Part shown: piece by piece, positions 26,396 through 34,282 of the stretch
How positions within the stretch are numbered: the first letter of the stretch is position 1
Layout of the letters: each line of letters opens with the position of its first letter
Assembly: GCF_001439925.1 (NCBI RefSeq)
Contig: NZ_LMBV01000004.1
Span: forward strand, 115,768 to 179,767
Direction of reading: 5' to 3'
Source of the DNA: Peribacillus muralis
Lineage (GTDB): Bacteria > Bacillota > Bacilli > Bacillales > DSM-1321
Length of the DNA stretch: 64,000 bases
Position numbers and translations under genes: made by a program
The notes under the pieces: generated by a model
Told to the model about the DNA's origin: nothing
Databases searched by the model: none
What the model saw: the letters and a program-made list of their open reading frames with translations, nothing else

Positions 26396-27508
26396 TTAGT
26401 CGCGCATAGATTCAAAATCGTTCATCGCTTCCACGTTTGAGTCTTTTTGGAGAATGAAGGCTTGGGAAGGAATGGCGATTTGGACATCTGCCTGTTCGAG
26501 TATCTCCATTATTTTGAAGTTCACATCTTCCTTGATGGATAAGTATCCTCCAAAGTCAGTTGCGTTAGTGAAGAAATAAAGATAGAGATTGAAACCGGAA
26601 TGACTGAATTCATCAAATTTAACGAGAATCGTTTCCGGATGTACTTCTTTGTGATCGATTAACATCGCCTCAATATCTTTTATGACATTTTCGAGCTTTT
26701 CCTTTGGGGTTGTGACGTTCACACCCAAATGGAAGGCGATTTGGCGTTTACCCATCTTGGACCAGTTGATGATCGGTTCATTCGAGAGGGTAGCGTTCGG
26801 TACGGTTACCAGTGCCTGTGCAAATGTCCGCACTTTTGTGCTTCGGAACGTGATGTCTTCGATTGTGCCCTCCACACTTGGAGTTTTGATCCAATCTCCT
26901 ATGGTGAATGGCTTCTCGGTAACGATGACGATTCCTCCGAAGAAATTGCTGACGGTATCTTTGGCAGCAAGAGCGAAGGCTAATCCGCCCAAGCCAAGCC
27001 CTGCAACGAATCCGTCGACATTAAATCCCCATTCCTCGGCAATGATGGATGCACCGAAAGCGATGATGATCAATTTAATGATTTTTGTGAAAAACGGCAA
27101 AACAATTTGGTCAACTTCAAGGCCAAATTTACTAACAAGCTTCGGAAACAAGAGGGTCATGATCGAACTGATATTGAACGTCGTCCAAAAGAATAGAAAA
27201 ACAAAAAACGATCTATAAATTTTTGATTTGAGTTCATCCGATGGAGAGTCAATCGGAAAATAGTGCAAGGAAATAATGACGCCTATCAATACAATAAGCC
27301 ATCTTACCGGCCTTTCCAAAGCGAGCATAAGGTTGGCTGCAAATTGAATTTTTTGTTTTTCGGCAATCCGAAGAAAGAATTTGAATATATATGTAGTAAA
27401 TACTTTCCGAAGCAGAAGAAAGATTAGAAAAATCCCGATTGAAATTCCTAATTCGGTCCAGGCCTCGATTCCATCGAATTGATGGAGAGATTGAGAAACT
27501 TCTTGCAA
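26396..27508 (-). CDS. MscS-family mechanosensitive channel (YhdY-like)
   Basis: A 370-residue membrane protein. Four to five hydrophobic helices occupy residues 18-180. The pore-lining helix is GFVAGLGLGGLAFALAAKDT (about 170-190), rich in Gly and Ala as in MscS, and the cytoplasmic beta domain follows with FGGIVIVTEKPFTIGDWI and VPNATLSNEPIINWS. Such channels release solutes on hypo-osmotic shock. The start is a TTG, preceded by GGAGGAG nine bases upstream, with no better ATG. Single gene. Confidence 0.9.
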   Translation of the reverse strand: MQEVSQSLHQFDGIEAWTELGISIGIFLIFLLLRKVFTTYIFKFFLRIAEKQKIQFAANLMLALERPVRWLIVLIGVIISLHYFPIDSPSDELKSKIYRSFFVFLFFWTTFNISSIMTLLFPKLVSKFGLEVDQIVLPFFTKIIKLIIIAFGASIIAEEWGFNVDGFVAGLGLGGLAFALAAKDTVSNFFGGIVIVTEKPFTIGDWIKTPSVEGTIEDITFRSTKVRTFAQALVTVPNATLSNEPIINWSKMGKRQIAFHLGVNVTTPKEKLENVIKDIEAMLIDHKEVHPETILVKFDEFSHSGFNLYLYFFTNATDFGGYLSIKEDVNFKIMEILEQADVQIAIPSQAFILQKDSNVEAMNDFESMRD

Positions 27509-27700
27509 TGTATTACTCCTCCAATGTATCTTGTAGTATTGTAGAATACTAAGATTATAATATATCCACAGTGAAAAAGGAAAAATTATCGATGATTAAG
27601 GGAAGTGCGCTTCACTTAAATACTTTTTCAAGTTATTAATGGCAAGGATATATGGTAATATGGATGCAAAGTGATTTTTTAAGTTTGGAAGGTGGAAATA

Positions 27701-28780
27701 TTGACTAAGAAAATAGTGTTTACCGGAGGCGGTTCTGCCGGTCATGTATCTGTTAATGCAGCAATCATCCCTGAATTTCTCAAGCAGGATTGGGATGTTA
27801 CTTATATTGGATCAAAAAAAGGCATCGAAAAAAATATTATCGAAAAGGAATTTCCCGAGGTCCGTTATGAGACGATTTCTGTAGGGAAATTCCGTCGTTA
27901 CCTTTCCATTGAAAATATGAAAGATCCGTTCAGGGTCATTAAAGGGATTTTTGATGCGCGAAAAATTTTAAAAAAGGAAAAGCCCGATTTCATTTTCTCT
28001 AAAGGTGGATTCGTTTCCGTTCCAGTCGTTTTGGCAGGGAGGATGCTGAGGATTCCGATTGCGATACATGAATCGGATTATACTCCTGGTCTGGCGAACA
28101 AGATTGCAATGCCACTCGCATCAAAAATTTTCACGACCTTCCAGGAAACCGAAAAAGGCCTTCCCCAAGATAAGGCGATGTATCTTGGGGCCGTATTGCG
28201 AGATGGGATTTTCAAGGGAAATGCTTCTGCTGGAAAGGCATTCTGCGGGTTTACAAGCAAAAAACCGGTGTTGCTCGTTATGGGCGGAAGCCTTGGGGCA
28301 GTGAAAATCAATAACCTGATCACTGATAATCTTGATGCTTTATTAGAGGAGTACCAGATCATTCACATTTGTGGAAAAGGACATGTAAAACCGGAATTGA
28401 AACAACCGGGATACGCTCCGTTCGAATTCGTACATGAGGAGTTATTCGACCTTTTGGCGGCTGCAGATGTCGTTGTGTCAAGGGCGGGTTCCAATTCAAT
28501 CTTTGAATTCCTTGGTTTGCAAAAGCCGATGTTACTTATCCCTCTAAGTGCCAATGCATCACGCGGAGATCAAATCCTTAATGCATCCAGCTTTGAAAAG
28601 CAAGGGTTTTGTAAAGTCATCCAAGAAGAAGAATTAAATGATCGGATATTCAAAGACACATTAGCAGACTTGGTCGATCAATCGGATGTATATCAAGAGA
28701 AAATGCGTCAAAAACGGCCATTCAAGACCGCTAAGGAAATGTATGATTTACTATTGGAAGTCATGACAGCCAAAAAATAA
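27701..28780 (+). CDS. murG: MurG paralogue: lipid I GlcNAc-transferase family
   Basis: GT28-family enzyme; MurG adds GlcNAc to lipid I on the inner membrane face to make lipid II. The N-domain carries GGGSAGHVSVN (residues 7-17) and HESDYTPGLANK near 123; the C-domain has MGGSLGA near 185 and the UDP-binding SRAGSNSIFEFLGLQKPMLLIPL region near 262, with a run of Ala/Ser where MurG binds donor sugar. Length 359-360 is normal. TTG 27701 is chosen because GGAAGGTGG ends six bases upstream; GTG 27692 lies in that site. It is not in a cell-division cluster here, so it is probably a second MurG; exact role unproven. Confidence 0.82.
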   Translation: MTKKIVFTGGGSAGHVSVNAAIIPEFLKQDWDVTYIGSKKGIEKNIIEKEFPEVRYETISVGKFRRYLSIENMKDPFRVIKGIFDARKILKKEKPDFIFSKGGFVSVPVVLAGRMLRIPIAIHESDYTPGLANKIAMPLASKIFTTFQETEKGLPQDKAMYLGAVLRDGIFKGNASAGKAFCGFTSKKPVLLVMGGSLGAVKINNLITDNLDALLEEYQIIHICGKGHVKPELKQPGYAPFEFVHEELFDLLAAADVVVSRAGSNSIFEFLGLQKPMLLIPLSANASRGDQILNASSFEKQGFCKVIQEEELNDRIFKDTLADLVDQSDVYQEKMRQKRPFKTAKEMYDLLLEVMTAKK

Positions 28781-28834
28781 GTATCATTCCTCTCCTTGAA
28801 GCATATCTTTTTCTTTAACAGAGGAGGGGGCAGT

Positions 28835-28984
28835 ATGGCTTATGAATATTCCAAGGGGTGGTTCATCCAGCAATTAAAAGCCGGAGGGATTAGCTATCAC
28901 CCAATAGAGAAAAAGAAGCTCGAACTGTACAAAACTTTTGTACTAAGACGTTTATACGAAGACTTGAAAAAAGGTCAATCATAA
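28835..28984 (+). CDS. YflJ-like small protein (DUF2639)
   Basis: The ATG at 28835 follows a very strong GAGGAGGGG by 5-6 bases, giving 49 residues: MAYEYSKGWFIQQLKAGGIS, then a KKLELYKTFVLRRLYEDL helix. The combination KGWF-xx-LK ... HPxEKKKLExYKTFVLRxLY fits my memory of B. subtilis YflJ and the DUF2639 family. Soluble, basic, function unknown. It lies 54 bases after the MurG paralogue and may share its transcript. Confidence 0.8.
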   Translation: MAYEYSKGWFIQQLKAGGISYHPIEKKKLELYKTFVLRRLYEDLKKGQS

Positions 28985-29016
28985 AAGAACCGCAACGTCA
29001 TAGGCGTTGCGGTTCT
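28984..29016. terminator. Bidirectional terminator
   Basis: AAGAACCGCAACG and CGTTGCGGTTCTT form a 13-base stem between the yflJ-like gene and the converging lrgB gene; the T run on the plus side is short. Confidence 0.75.
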
Positions 29017-29030
29017 TGCTATTCTTGCAA

Positions 29031-29714
29031 TTACAGGAAATGACTGATGAAGGGAAAGAAGCAGGAAATCAGGATACCTGCAATCGCCATGGCCGCACCT
29101 GCGACAGCTCCGGTAAACTCGCTTTCCTGAGCCGCTTGAGCCGTTCCAAGTCCATGGGCGATGGTTCCATATGCGATGCCGCGGGCAAAGGGCAACGTAA
29201 TGTTCAATTTATCCATCATTTTCGGGGCGATCATCGTTCCGAGCACACCCGTCAAGATAACGAAAGCTGCTGAAATATTGGAATCACCACCATAAAGCTC
29301 GGTGATTTCTACCGCTATTGGTACGGTAATCGACTTAACCGCCAATCCTTGAAGGATGAATGGCGGAAGTGAAAAGGCAAGTGCAATGGTGAAGGCAATG
29401 ATCAAGGTGACCATAAGGCCCAAGATCATGCCGCTTATCGCCGGTAGGGCATGTTTAACGATTATCTTTCTATTTTTATATAGCGGTACAGCCAAGGCAA
29501 CGGTGGCAGGACCTAGGAAATAAGTGATGATATTTTTTCCTGGTGTATAATCTTCAAAGTTTAAACCGCTGGCAAGTAAGATGAGAATGATTGTGATTGT
29601 GCTGAAAAATACAGGTGTGGTAAAGGGTGATGGATATTTGGCATATATTTTCCTTCCAATGATATAGGCTATGATGGTTAGTAAGATGCTATAAGTTGTG
29701 ATGAGCGCTGTCAT
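29031..29714 (-). CDS. lrgB: LrgB/CidB-family membrane protein
   Basis: A 227-residue membrane protein with about seven hydrophobic stretches. Family marks are YFLGPATVALAVPLY near residue 65, LAVKSITVPIAVEI near 120 and TGVLGTMIAP with AYGTIAHGLGTAQA near 180. It works with the LrgA-like protein in holin-like control of murein hydrolases or in pyruvate/metabolite transport. I start it at 29714, where GAGGTGAGG lies upstream, rather than at 29777 inside lrgA; the genes then overlap by 26 bases. Confidence 0.88.
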   Translation of the reverse strand: MTALITTYSILLTIIAYIIGRKIYAKYPSPFTTPVFFSTITIILILLASGLNFEDYTPGKNIITYFLGPATVALAVPLYKNRKIIVKHALPAISGMILGLMVTLIIAFTIALAFSLPPFILQGLAVKSITVPIAVEITELYGGDSNISAAFVILTGVLGTMIAPKMMDKLNITLPFARGIAYGTIAHGLGTAQAAQESEFTGAVAGAAMAIAGILISCFFPFISHFL

Positions 29715-30081
29715 GCTGCTTAACCTCACCTCGATGGGATAACTTTTGAACGGTCCAAGCTGAAACGATGAATCCAAAAATCAAGCTGACTCCCAAGGAA
29801 AGCGCCAACCCTAGGCCAAATTCAATGAAAAGCCATCCCATCGTCATTAAACTGATCGTTATCGGAATGAAGAAAAAGGCGAGGTGCTTCACTAAAAATC
29901 CAGAAGCCAGTTCGATCCACTCGACTTTTAGGACCTTCGTTTGTAACAGAATGAATAATACAATCATGCCGATGACATTGCCTGGAATCGGTAAATGAAG
30001 TATGTCAGCTAAATAATAGCCGAGCTTGCAAATGATTAGCAGCAGGATAAGCTGCCCAGTAAAAGCCAATAATTTTTTCAT
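29689..30081 (-). CDS. lrgA: LrgA/CidA-family holin-like protein
   Basis: A 130-residue protein with four hydrophobic helices: GQLILLLIICKLGYYLADIL near 9-28, PIPGNVIGMIVLFILLQTKV, and two more to residue ~115, then a charged C-terminal tail. HLPIPGNVIGM is the family signature. First gene of the lrgAB-type pair; the partner starts inside its 3' end. CidA and LrgA cannot be told apart from sequence alone. Confidence 0.85.
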   Translation of the reverse strand: MKKLLAFTGQLILLLIICKLGYYLADILHLPIPGNVIGMIVLFILLQTKVLKVEWIELASGFLVKHLAFFFIPITISLMTMGWLFIEFGLGLALSLGVSLIFGFIVSAWTVQKLSHRGEVKQHDSAHHNL

Positions 30082-30210
30082 GAGTAAATCCTTTCAATGG
30101 CGCTTTGAATAGATATTGTAGAATTAGTCAATTGTATTCATTATAAAAAAATATCGCTAAAAAGAATAGGGAAATGCAATATTCTTTTCAGTGTAGCCGT
30201 TGTAAACGGG

Positions 30211-30236
30211 AAAAAGAGCTTTCCAGTTTTGGAAGC
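30211..30236 (-). terminator. Possible terminator after the GNAT gene
   Basis: On the minus strand GGCTTCC-AAAACT-GGAAAGC is followed by TCTTTTTCCC, 58 bases after the stop of the acetyltransferase gene. Confidence 0.5.
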
Positions 30237-30294
30237 CCCCGCCCATTATATGAAAAGATAAGAAAATTCATTAACAAATTAACCGATCCGTTGA

Positions 30295-30849
30295 TTATGC
30301 TTCGAGTAATTGCTGTTCGTCATCATCATGCTGCCTAAGGATATGCAAGGTATATAGGTCTTTAGGAATTTCAAACAAATCGAAGATATCTCCTTCATGA
30401 TTGATTTGATCATAAAGGGACTTCCTTGTATCGTTGGCATTGACGGCATAGGGAAGCTTTTCTGCGGCTTTAATCGAGCGGATATTTTTTTTGCGGATAC
30501 GCATGAACACCATTTCCAGGCCGAGCTCGAAGAAAAGCTCTTTAAAGAATGCGTCTTTTGCGATGGCATTATACCCTTTTCCATGATAAGACTTGCCAAG
30601 CCAAGTGCCTAAGAAACCTGCACCATTTTCAATATCGTATAAAGAAATGCAACCGATTGGGTTCTCCCATTCGTCCAGGATTGTTCGTGAAATGAGTTCA
30701 CCGGATTCTTCTGCCTCGATCGTTTGCTTAGTAATGAAAACATATTCTTCATATGAATCTACTTTATGGCGCACGAAAGGGAAGACATCTGGATGCGTCA
30801 TTTGTTCATAAAGAGAAAAACAATCTGAGAAATCTCTCTTTTTTAACAT
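30295..30849 (-). CDS. GNAT-family acetyltransferase (RimJ/RimL type)
   Basis: A 184-residue N-acetyltransferase-like protein. The fold is seen in NPIGCISLYDIENGAGFLG (beta 3-4 near residue 63), WLGKSYHGKGYNAIA (acetyl-CoA pyrophosphate loop, near 83-97, the Q/RxxGxG/A position being HGKGYN), and MRIRKKNIRSIKAAEKL near 116. The target (protein N-terminus or small amine) is unknown. The ATG follows GGAGGG. Single gene. Confidence 0.82.
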   Translation of the reverse strand: MLKKRDFSDCFSLYEQMTHPDVFPFVRHKVDSYEEYVFITKQTIEAEESGELISRTILDEWENPIGCISLYDIENGAGFLGTWLGKSYHGKGYNAIAKDAFFKELFFELGLEMVFMRIRKKNIRSIKAAEKLPYAVNANDTRKSLYDQINHEGDIFDLFEIPKDLYTLHILRQHDDDEQQLLEA

Positions 30850-30892
30850 TTCCGTCCCTCCGTTTGAGGGCAGTTCTTATGCGTAGTCGCTG

Positions 30893-30941
30893 CCCACCCT
30901 CGAAATTTTTTAAGTCGTTCATCAAAAAATTTCGGGGTGGG
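30893..30941. repeat. Near-perfect 18-base inverted repeat beside a tRNA-like T arm
   Basis: CCCACCCTCGAAATTTTTT and AAAAAATTTCGGGGTGGG lie 12 bases apart and pair along their length with one or two exceptions. On the minus strand the bases just before it, GTGGGTTCGATTCCCAC, look like a tRNA T arm, but no acceptor stem, anticodon arm or CCA can be built, so this is not a tRNA gene. The rest of the 30942-31201 gap shows no gene. Confidence 0.6.
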
Positions 30942-31201
30942 AATCGAACCCACTAGAACCGGAAACCGGTGGCGCACCATTTGCCTTCCCTATTTTTATT
31001 GTCAGAAATTATGCGAATCTAAAGAAGCTTACGAAGGTATAATACTAAAAAAAATTCGGTTTGGGAATAGGTTTTTTGCCTTTTTTTTTCGTCAAATTCC
31101 AACTTTTTTTTATAGGGTGAAATTGGAAGGAAAACGCTTGTTTTTTACCTTGAAAAACTGATTTATCCGCCTGCTTTTTTAAGGAAACTTGGATGCATTC
31201 C

Positions 31202-31984
31202 TTAAAACTTTCCTGTGTATTGCATGAATAAAATGATTGCTCCAAGCGCCCATACGTAAATGGAAAATATTTTAAGCGATCGCTTCTTTAAGAAATCGAT
31301 CATCCATACCACGGCGATATAACCAAAGATGGCTGCAGCCAGGGTTCCGACAAAAAGGGCAGTGATGGGAAGCCGTTCAACCTCTCCCGTAAAGATTGGT
31401 TTCATCTGGAATACAATGCCACCCGTAATGGCAGGAATCGAAAGCAAAAAGGAAAAATAGGCGGCGGTGGCCCTATCCAATCTGCAGAAGAGACCAGCAG
31501 CAATCGTAAGGCCTGAACGCGAGAGCGCAGGCATGATCGCAGCAGCTTGGAAGGTTCCAATGATCAAGGCATCTTTTACGGAAATGTCATTCAAGGATTT
31601 TCCTCCTTTTTTAATGCCGTCCGCTACCCATAAAATCAGTCCGGTCGCTAAAAATTCCCAACCAATGGTCACGCCCGTTTTTGAAAGGCCATCAAACCAA
31701 TCGCTGAGTACTAGGCCGGCAATCACTGCAGGGATCGTCCCGGCAAGGAGAACCAAGGTCAGTTTGGAGAAAGGGTTCTTCAAAATGGAAAGAATGTCAT
31801 GCTTATAGACGACCAATAATGCCAGCAATGTTCCGATATGCAGCATGGTATCGAGAAAAATGCCGGCCTCATCAAGATGGAATAAATGTCTTCCCAAATA
31901 CAAATGTCCGGTGCTTGAAATAGGTAAAAATTCAGTCAGGCCTTGAATGATTCCAAGGATGAAGGCCTGGAATTCGTTTAGCAA
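31202..31984 (-). CDS. uppP: Undecaprenyl-diphosphatase UppP (BacA)
   Basis: Integral membrane enzyme that recycles the cell-wall lipid carrier by dephosphorylating undecaprenyl pyrophosphate; overproduction gives bacitracin tolerance. At 260 residues it has about eight membrane segments. Both family motifs are clear: GLTEFLPISSTGHLYLG (residues 15-31) with the catalytic Glu/Ser/His, and PALSRSGLTIAAGLF near 154. Transcribed alone away from the DUF4870 gene; ribosome binding site AGGAGTGATG. Confidence 0.95.
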   Translation of the reverse strand: MLNEFQAFILGIIQGLTEFLPISSTGHLYLGRHLFHLDEAGIFLDTMLHIGTLLALLVVYKHDILSILKNPFSKLTLVLLAGTIPAVIAGLVLSDWFDGLSKTGVTIGWEFLATGLILWVADGIKKGGKSLNDISVKDALIIGTFQAAAIMPALSRSGLTIAAGLFCRLDRATAAYFSFLLSIPAITGGIVFQMKPIFTGEVERLPITALFVGTLAAAIFGYIAVVWMIDFLKKRSLKIFSIYVWALGAIILFMQYTGKF

Positions 31985-32135
31985 AAATCATCACTCCTTT
32001 CCTGAAGATATCGGACAATCCATTATGTTATTTTTATGCACGAACTGGATGAACATGTCCTGATATTTCCTCATGAAGGATTTATGAAAAATAGGTTCTC
32101 TCCCATGCGTCTTTTCGAATAAAATGAAAAGAAAA

Positions 32136-32163
32136 TGAAACCATTTTTCATTTGATTCGTAAT
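32136..32163 (+). promoter_or_regulatory. ECF sigma-type promoter before the DUF4870 gene
   Basis: TGAAAC (32136-32141), 16 bases, then CGTAAT (32158-32163). The -35 and spacing match sigma-W/sigma-M-type promoters of Bacillus; the -10 differs from CGTATA in the last two bases. It lies 31 bases before the ATG. Confidence 0.45.
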
Positions 32164-32193
32164 TATTCATATACGAGAGGAGGAGAAGACACT

Positions 32194-32514
32194 ATGCCCA
32201 CTAAAGATGAAAGAGTGTTTGCTGCCCTTATATATGTGATCAGCTTTTTCACTGCATTTATCGGTCCTTTAGTGATTTGGTTAATAAAAAAGGACTCATC
32301 ACAATTTGTGGATTATCATGGAAGGGAATACTTGAATTTTTTCATTTCCTACACGATATATTCAATCGTTGCCGGGTTACTCACGTTAGTCTTGGTTGGT
32401 TTCTTGATATTGCCGGTTATCGGTATAGCATTAATTATATTCACGATCATCGCTGCCATTAGGGCTTATGAAGGAACGGATTACAGGTTTCCGTTGATTT
32501 TCAGGATATTATAG
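32194..32514 (+). CDS. DUF4870 small membrane protein
   Basis: The ATG at 32194 follows GAGGAGGAG, giving 106 residues; an ATG at 32152 lies in the promoter. It has a hydrophobic helix near 10-30, a short polar KKDSSQFVDYHGREYLNFFI segment that is the DUF4870 signature, and a hydrophobic pair of helices near 57-90, ending AIRAYEGTDYRFPLIFRIL. Function unknown; the family is typically found as small integral proteins. An ECF-type promoter upstream suggests envelope-stress control. Confidence 0.85.
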   Translation: MPTKDERVFAALIYVISFFTAFIGPLVIWLIKKDSSQFVDYHGREYLNFFISYTIYSIVAGLLTLVLVGFLILPVIGIALIIFTIIAAIRAYEGTDYRFPLIFRIL

Positions 32515-32522
32515 CAAGACCA

Positions 32523-32558
32523 AAAAAGGATCCCGTACCTATCGGGATCCTTTTTTTC
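32523..32558 (+). terminator. Terminator after the DUF4870 gene
   Basis: AAAAAAGGATCCCG and CGGGATCCTTTTTTT form an almost perfect stem. Confidence 0.9.
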
Positions 32559-32682
32559 ATCTGGTCGGCGCCGGGAGAATATAAAAAGGGAATTCTTCAT
32601 AAGAACGCGAATTAAGATAGTAGGATATTTATTTGAATAGGCATGGAGCTTTCATTGTAAGGAGTGAGAAGCAGAATAGATT

Positions 32683-33477
32683 ATGAATATACGTGAATAC
32701 TATCAAAAAACGAGCAATTCCAATTTTCATGCTTCCTGGATATCTCTTGGTTTGGCCGTTGTTTTTTTCATTGGCCATGTGATTAATATGATACCTGGCC
32801 CTATTTTATTGATTACGGCTCCTTTCATTTTTTTTAGCATTGCCCAATATATCATCCATCGAATATATGAAAGTCGAATCAAGGAATTGCCCGATGATCT
32901 ATTTGGGACGAATGCCGATTTGTTGGATGCTGAACATATATTGCTGAAGTTCCTGCCAGCACCGACATTGCGGCTGCTTCTCTTTGCGTCGGATGGTTCG
33001 CTTATGGGGGAAGTCCGGGATAGGAATATGAGGTGGTTCATGTGGATGATACCTAATTTCTTATCGATGCTTTTGCCCAAGCGATATGAATTAGTCGATC
33101 ATGAGGGGCGTCTACTTGCGAAGTATCATATCAAAATGGGGCTATTCAATAATATGTCAATTATGAATGAAGATGGAGGCCTCATCGGTTCCTATCAAGA
33201 AAAAAGAACCTTCGTGAAAATCGAGGGAATGATTTACAAGGAGGATGGGATGGAATGGATGCCCGTTCATACGCCGGGAAGTTTAACTTCATTTGAAATT
33301 GCGACTAATGATGGGGAAAAAATCGTTTCCTACCAACAAGGGTGGATGCCTTTCGAGTGGGGAAGACGATTTAAGGCAAATACACCTATCCTTACCTTTT
33401 CAGCTCATGTTGAGGAAATACCTAGATTCATCATCCTCGGGTTCTGTGCCGCCACCTTAAATCACCATTCAAATTGA
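32683..33477 (+). CDS. Unrecognised membrane protein with tubby/LURP-like beta region
   Basis: A 264-residue protein: two adjacent hydrophobic helices (about 20-60), then a mostly beta-strand soluble part. Repeated short motifs of the kind RYELVDHEGRLLAKYHIK, NEDGGLIGSYQEK and SFEIATNDGEKIVSYQQG resemble the strand pairs of tubby-C/LURP-one-like proteins, though this is only a look-alike. No catalytic motif. Ribosome binding site AAGGAGTG upstream at some distance. Monocistronic. Function not known. Confidence 0.75.
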   Translation: MNIREYYQKTSNSNFHASWISLGLAVVFFIGHVINMIPGPILLITAPFIFFSIAQYIIHRIYESRIKELPDDLFGTNADLLDAEHILLKFLPAPTLRLLLFASDGSLMGEVRDRNMRWFMWMIPNFLSMLLPKRYELVDHEGRLLAKYHIKMGLFNNMSIMNEDGGLIGSYQEKRTFVKIEGMIYKEDGMEWMPVHTPGSLTSFEIATNDGEKIVSYQQGWMPFEWGRRFKANTPILTFSAHVEEIPRFIILGFCAATLNHHSN

Positions 33478-33558
33478 CTAAAACGATACTCTTTAGTAAA
33501 TCTAATGATTATTTGATATAATCATAGAGAAATAATTACATCAAAAAGGGTGGTACAT

Positions 33559-34131
33559 ATGAGTTTACTTAATGAGATTCTGGATTATAATGAGCAGTTT
33601 GTAGAAAAAGGGGAATATGTTAAGTATAAAACTGATAAATTTCCCGAGAAACGAATGGTCATCATAAGTTGCATGGACACAAGGCTCGTTGAGCTGTTGC
33701 CAAAATCGATGAATGTCAAAAATGGCGATGTAAAAATATTGAAGACTGCAGGGGCAATCGTTTCCCACCCATTTGGAAGTGTGATGCGGAGTATCTTGAT
33801 TGCGATTTATGAGCTGAAGGCCGATGAAGTATTGGTCATACCTCACCATGACTGTGGGATGGCCTCTGTCGACGCAGATTCTGTAGTTGAAAAGATGGTC
33901 GAACGTGATATTCCTAAGAACACCATCGATACACTCGGAGCTGCAGGAATCGATATCCGCAGCTGGCTTCGCGGGTTTGATGATGTTTATGAAAGTTGTA
34001 AAAACAGCGTGGAAGTAATAAAAGGCCATCCTTTGATCCCTAAAAATATTCCTGTACATGGACTCATCATTTCCCCTAATACAGGAAAGCTAGAATTGGT
34101 AGTCGACGGATATGCAGAGGTACAAAAATAA
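33559..34131 (+). CDS. Beta-class carbonic anhydrase (YtiB-like)
   Basis: Zinc enzyme hydrating CO2. The 190-residue protein has the zinc and active-site motifs of the beta class: SCMDTRL (Cys and the Asp-Arg pair, near residue 35-41) and HHDCGM (His and second Cys, near 93-98), with GAIVSHPFGSVMRS between them. The sequence agrees with my memory of B. subtilis YtiB through most of its length. I chose ATG 33559 with AAAGGGTGGT upstream; the GTG at 33550 is inside that site. Single gene with its own terminator. Confidence 0.92.
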   Translation: MSLLNEILDYNEQFVEKGEYVKYKTDKFPEKRMVIISCMDTRLVELLPKSMNVKNGDVKILKTAGAIVSHPFGSVMRSILIAIYELKADEVLVIPHHDCGMASVDADSVVEKMVERDIPKNTIDTLGAAGIDIRSWLRGFDDVYESCKNSVEVIKGHPLIPKNIPVHGLIISPNTGKLELVVDGYAEVQK

Positions 34132-34142
34132 GTTAACTTGTA

Positions 34143-34172
34143 ATGCCGGATTTAATTCCGGCAGTTTTCTTT
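34143..34172 (+). terminator. Terminator after the carbonic anhydrase gene
   Basis: TGCCGG and CCGGCA with an 8-base loop, followed by GTTTTCTTTT. Confidence 0.7.
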
Positions 34173-34217
34173 TACTTTTAACAATTCTATTTATTTTTGC
34201 CAGTATTTTTGTTAAAA

Positions 34218-34258
34218 TCGCCAAGTGTAGTTTGTCACTTAAACAAACGGGTGGGCGA
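34218..34258 (+). promoter_or_regulatory. Two-helix leader structure before the NCS2 permease
   Basis: Outer arms TCGCC (34218-34222) and GGGCGA (34253-34258) enclose inner arms GTTTGT (34230-34235) and ACAAAC (34243-34248). This is not the three-way junction of a purine riboswitch. It may be a cis element or chance; the permease ATG is 24 bases further. Confidence 0.3.
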
Positions 34259-34282
34259 GGGATAATTTAATAAGGATACAAC

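Noticed and set aside
30935..31000. Possible tRNA gene on the minus strand
   Set aside because: Only the T arm is convincing. No acceptor stem partner, D arm, anticodon loop or CCA-compatible end can be assembled.
34176..34282. Purine riboswitch before the NCS2 permease
   Set aside because: The conserved three-way-junction sequences and paired loops are absent.
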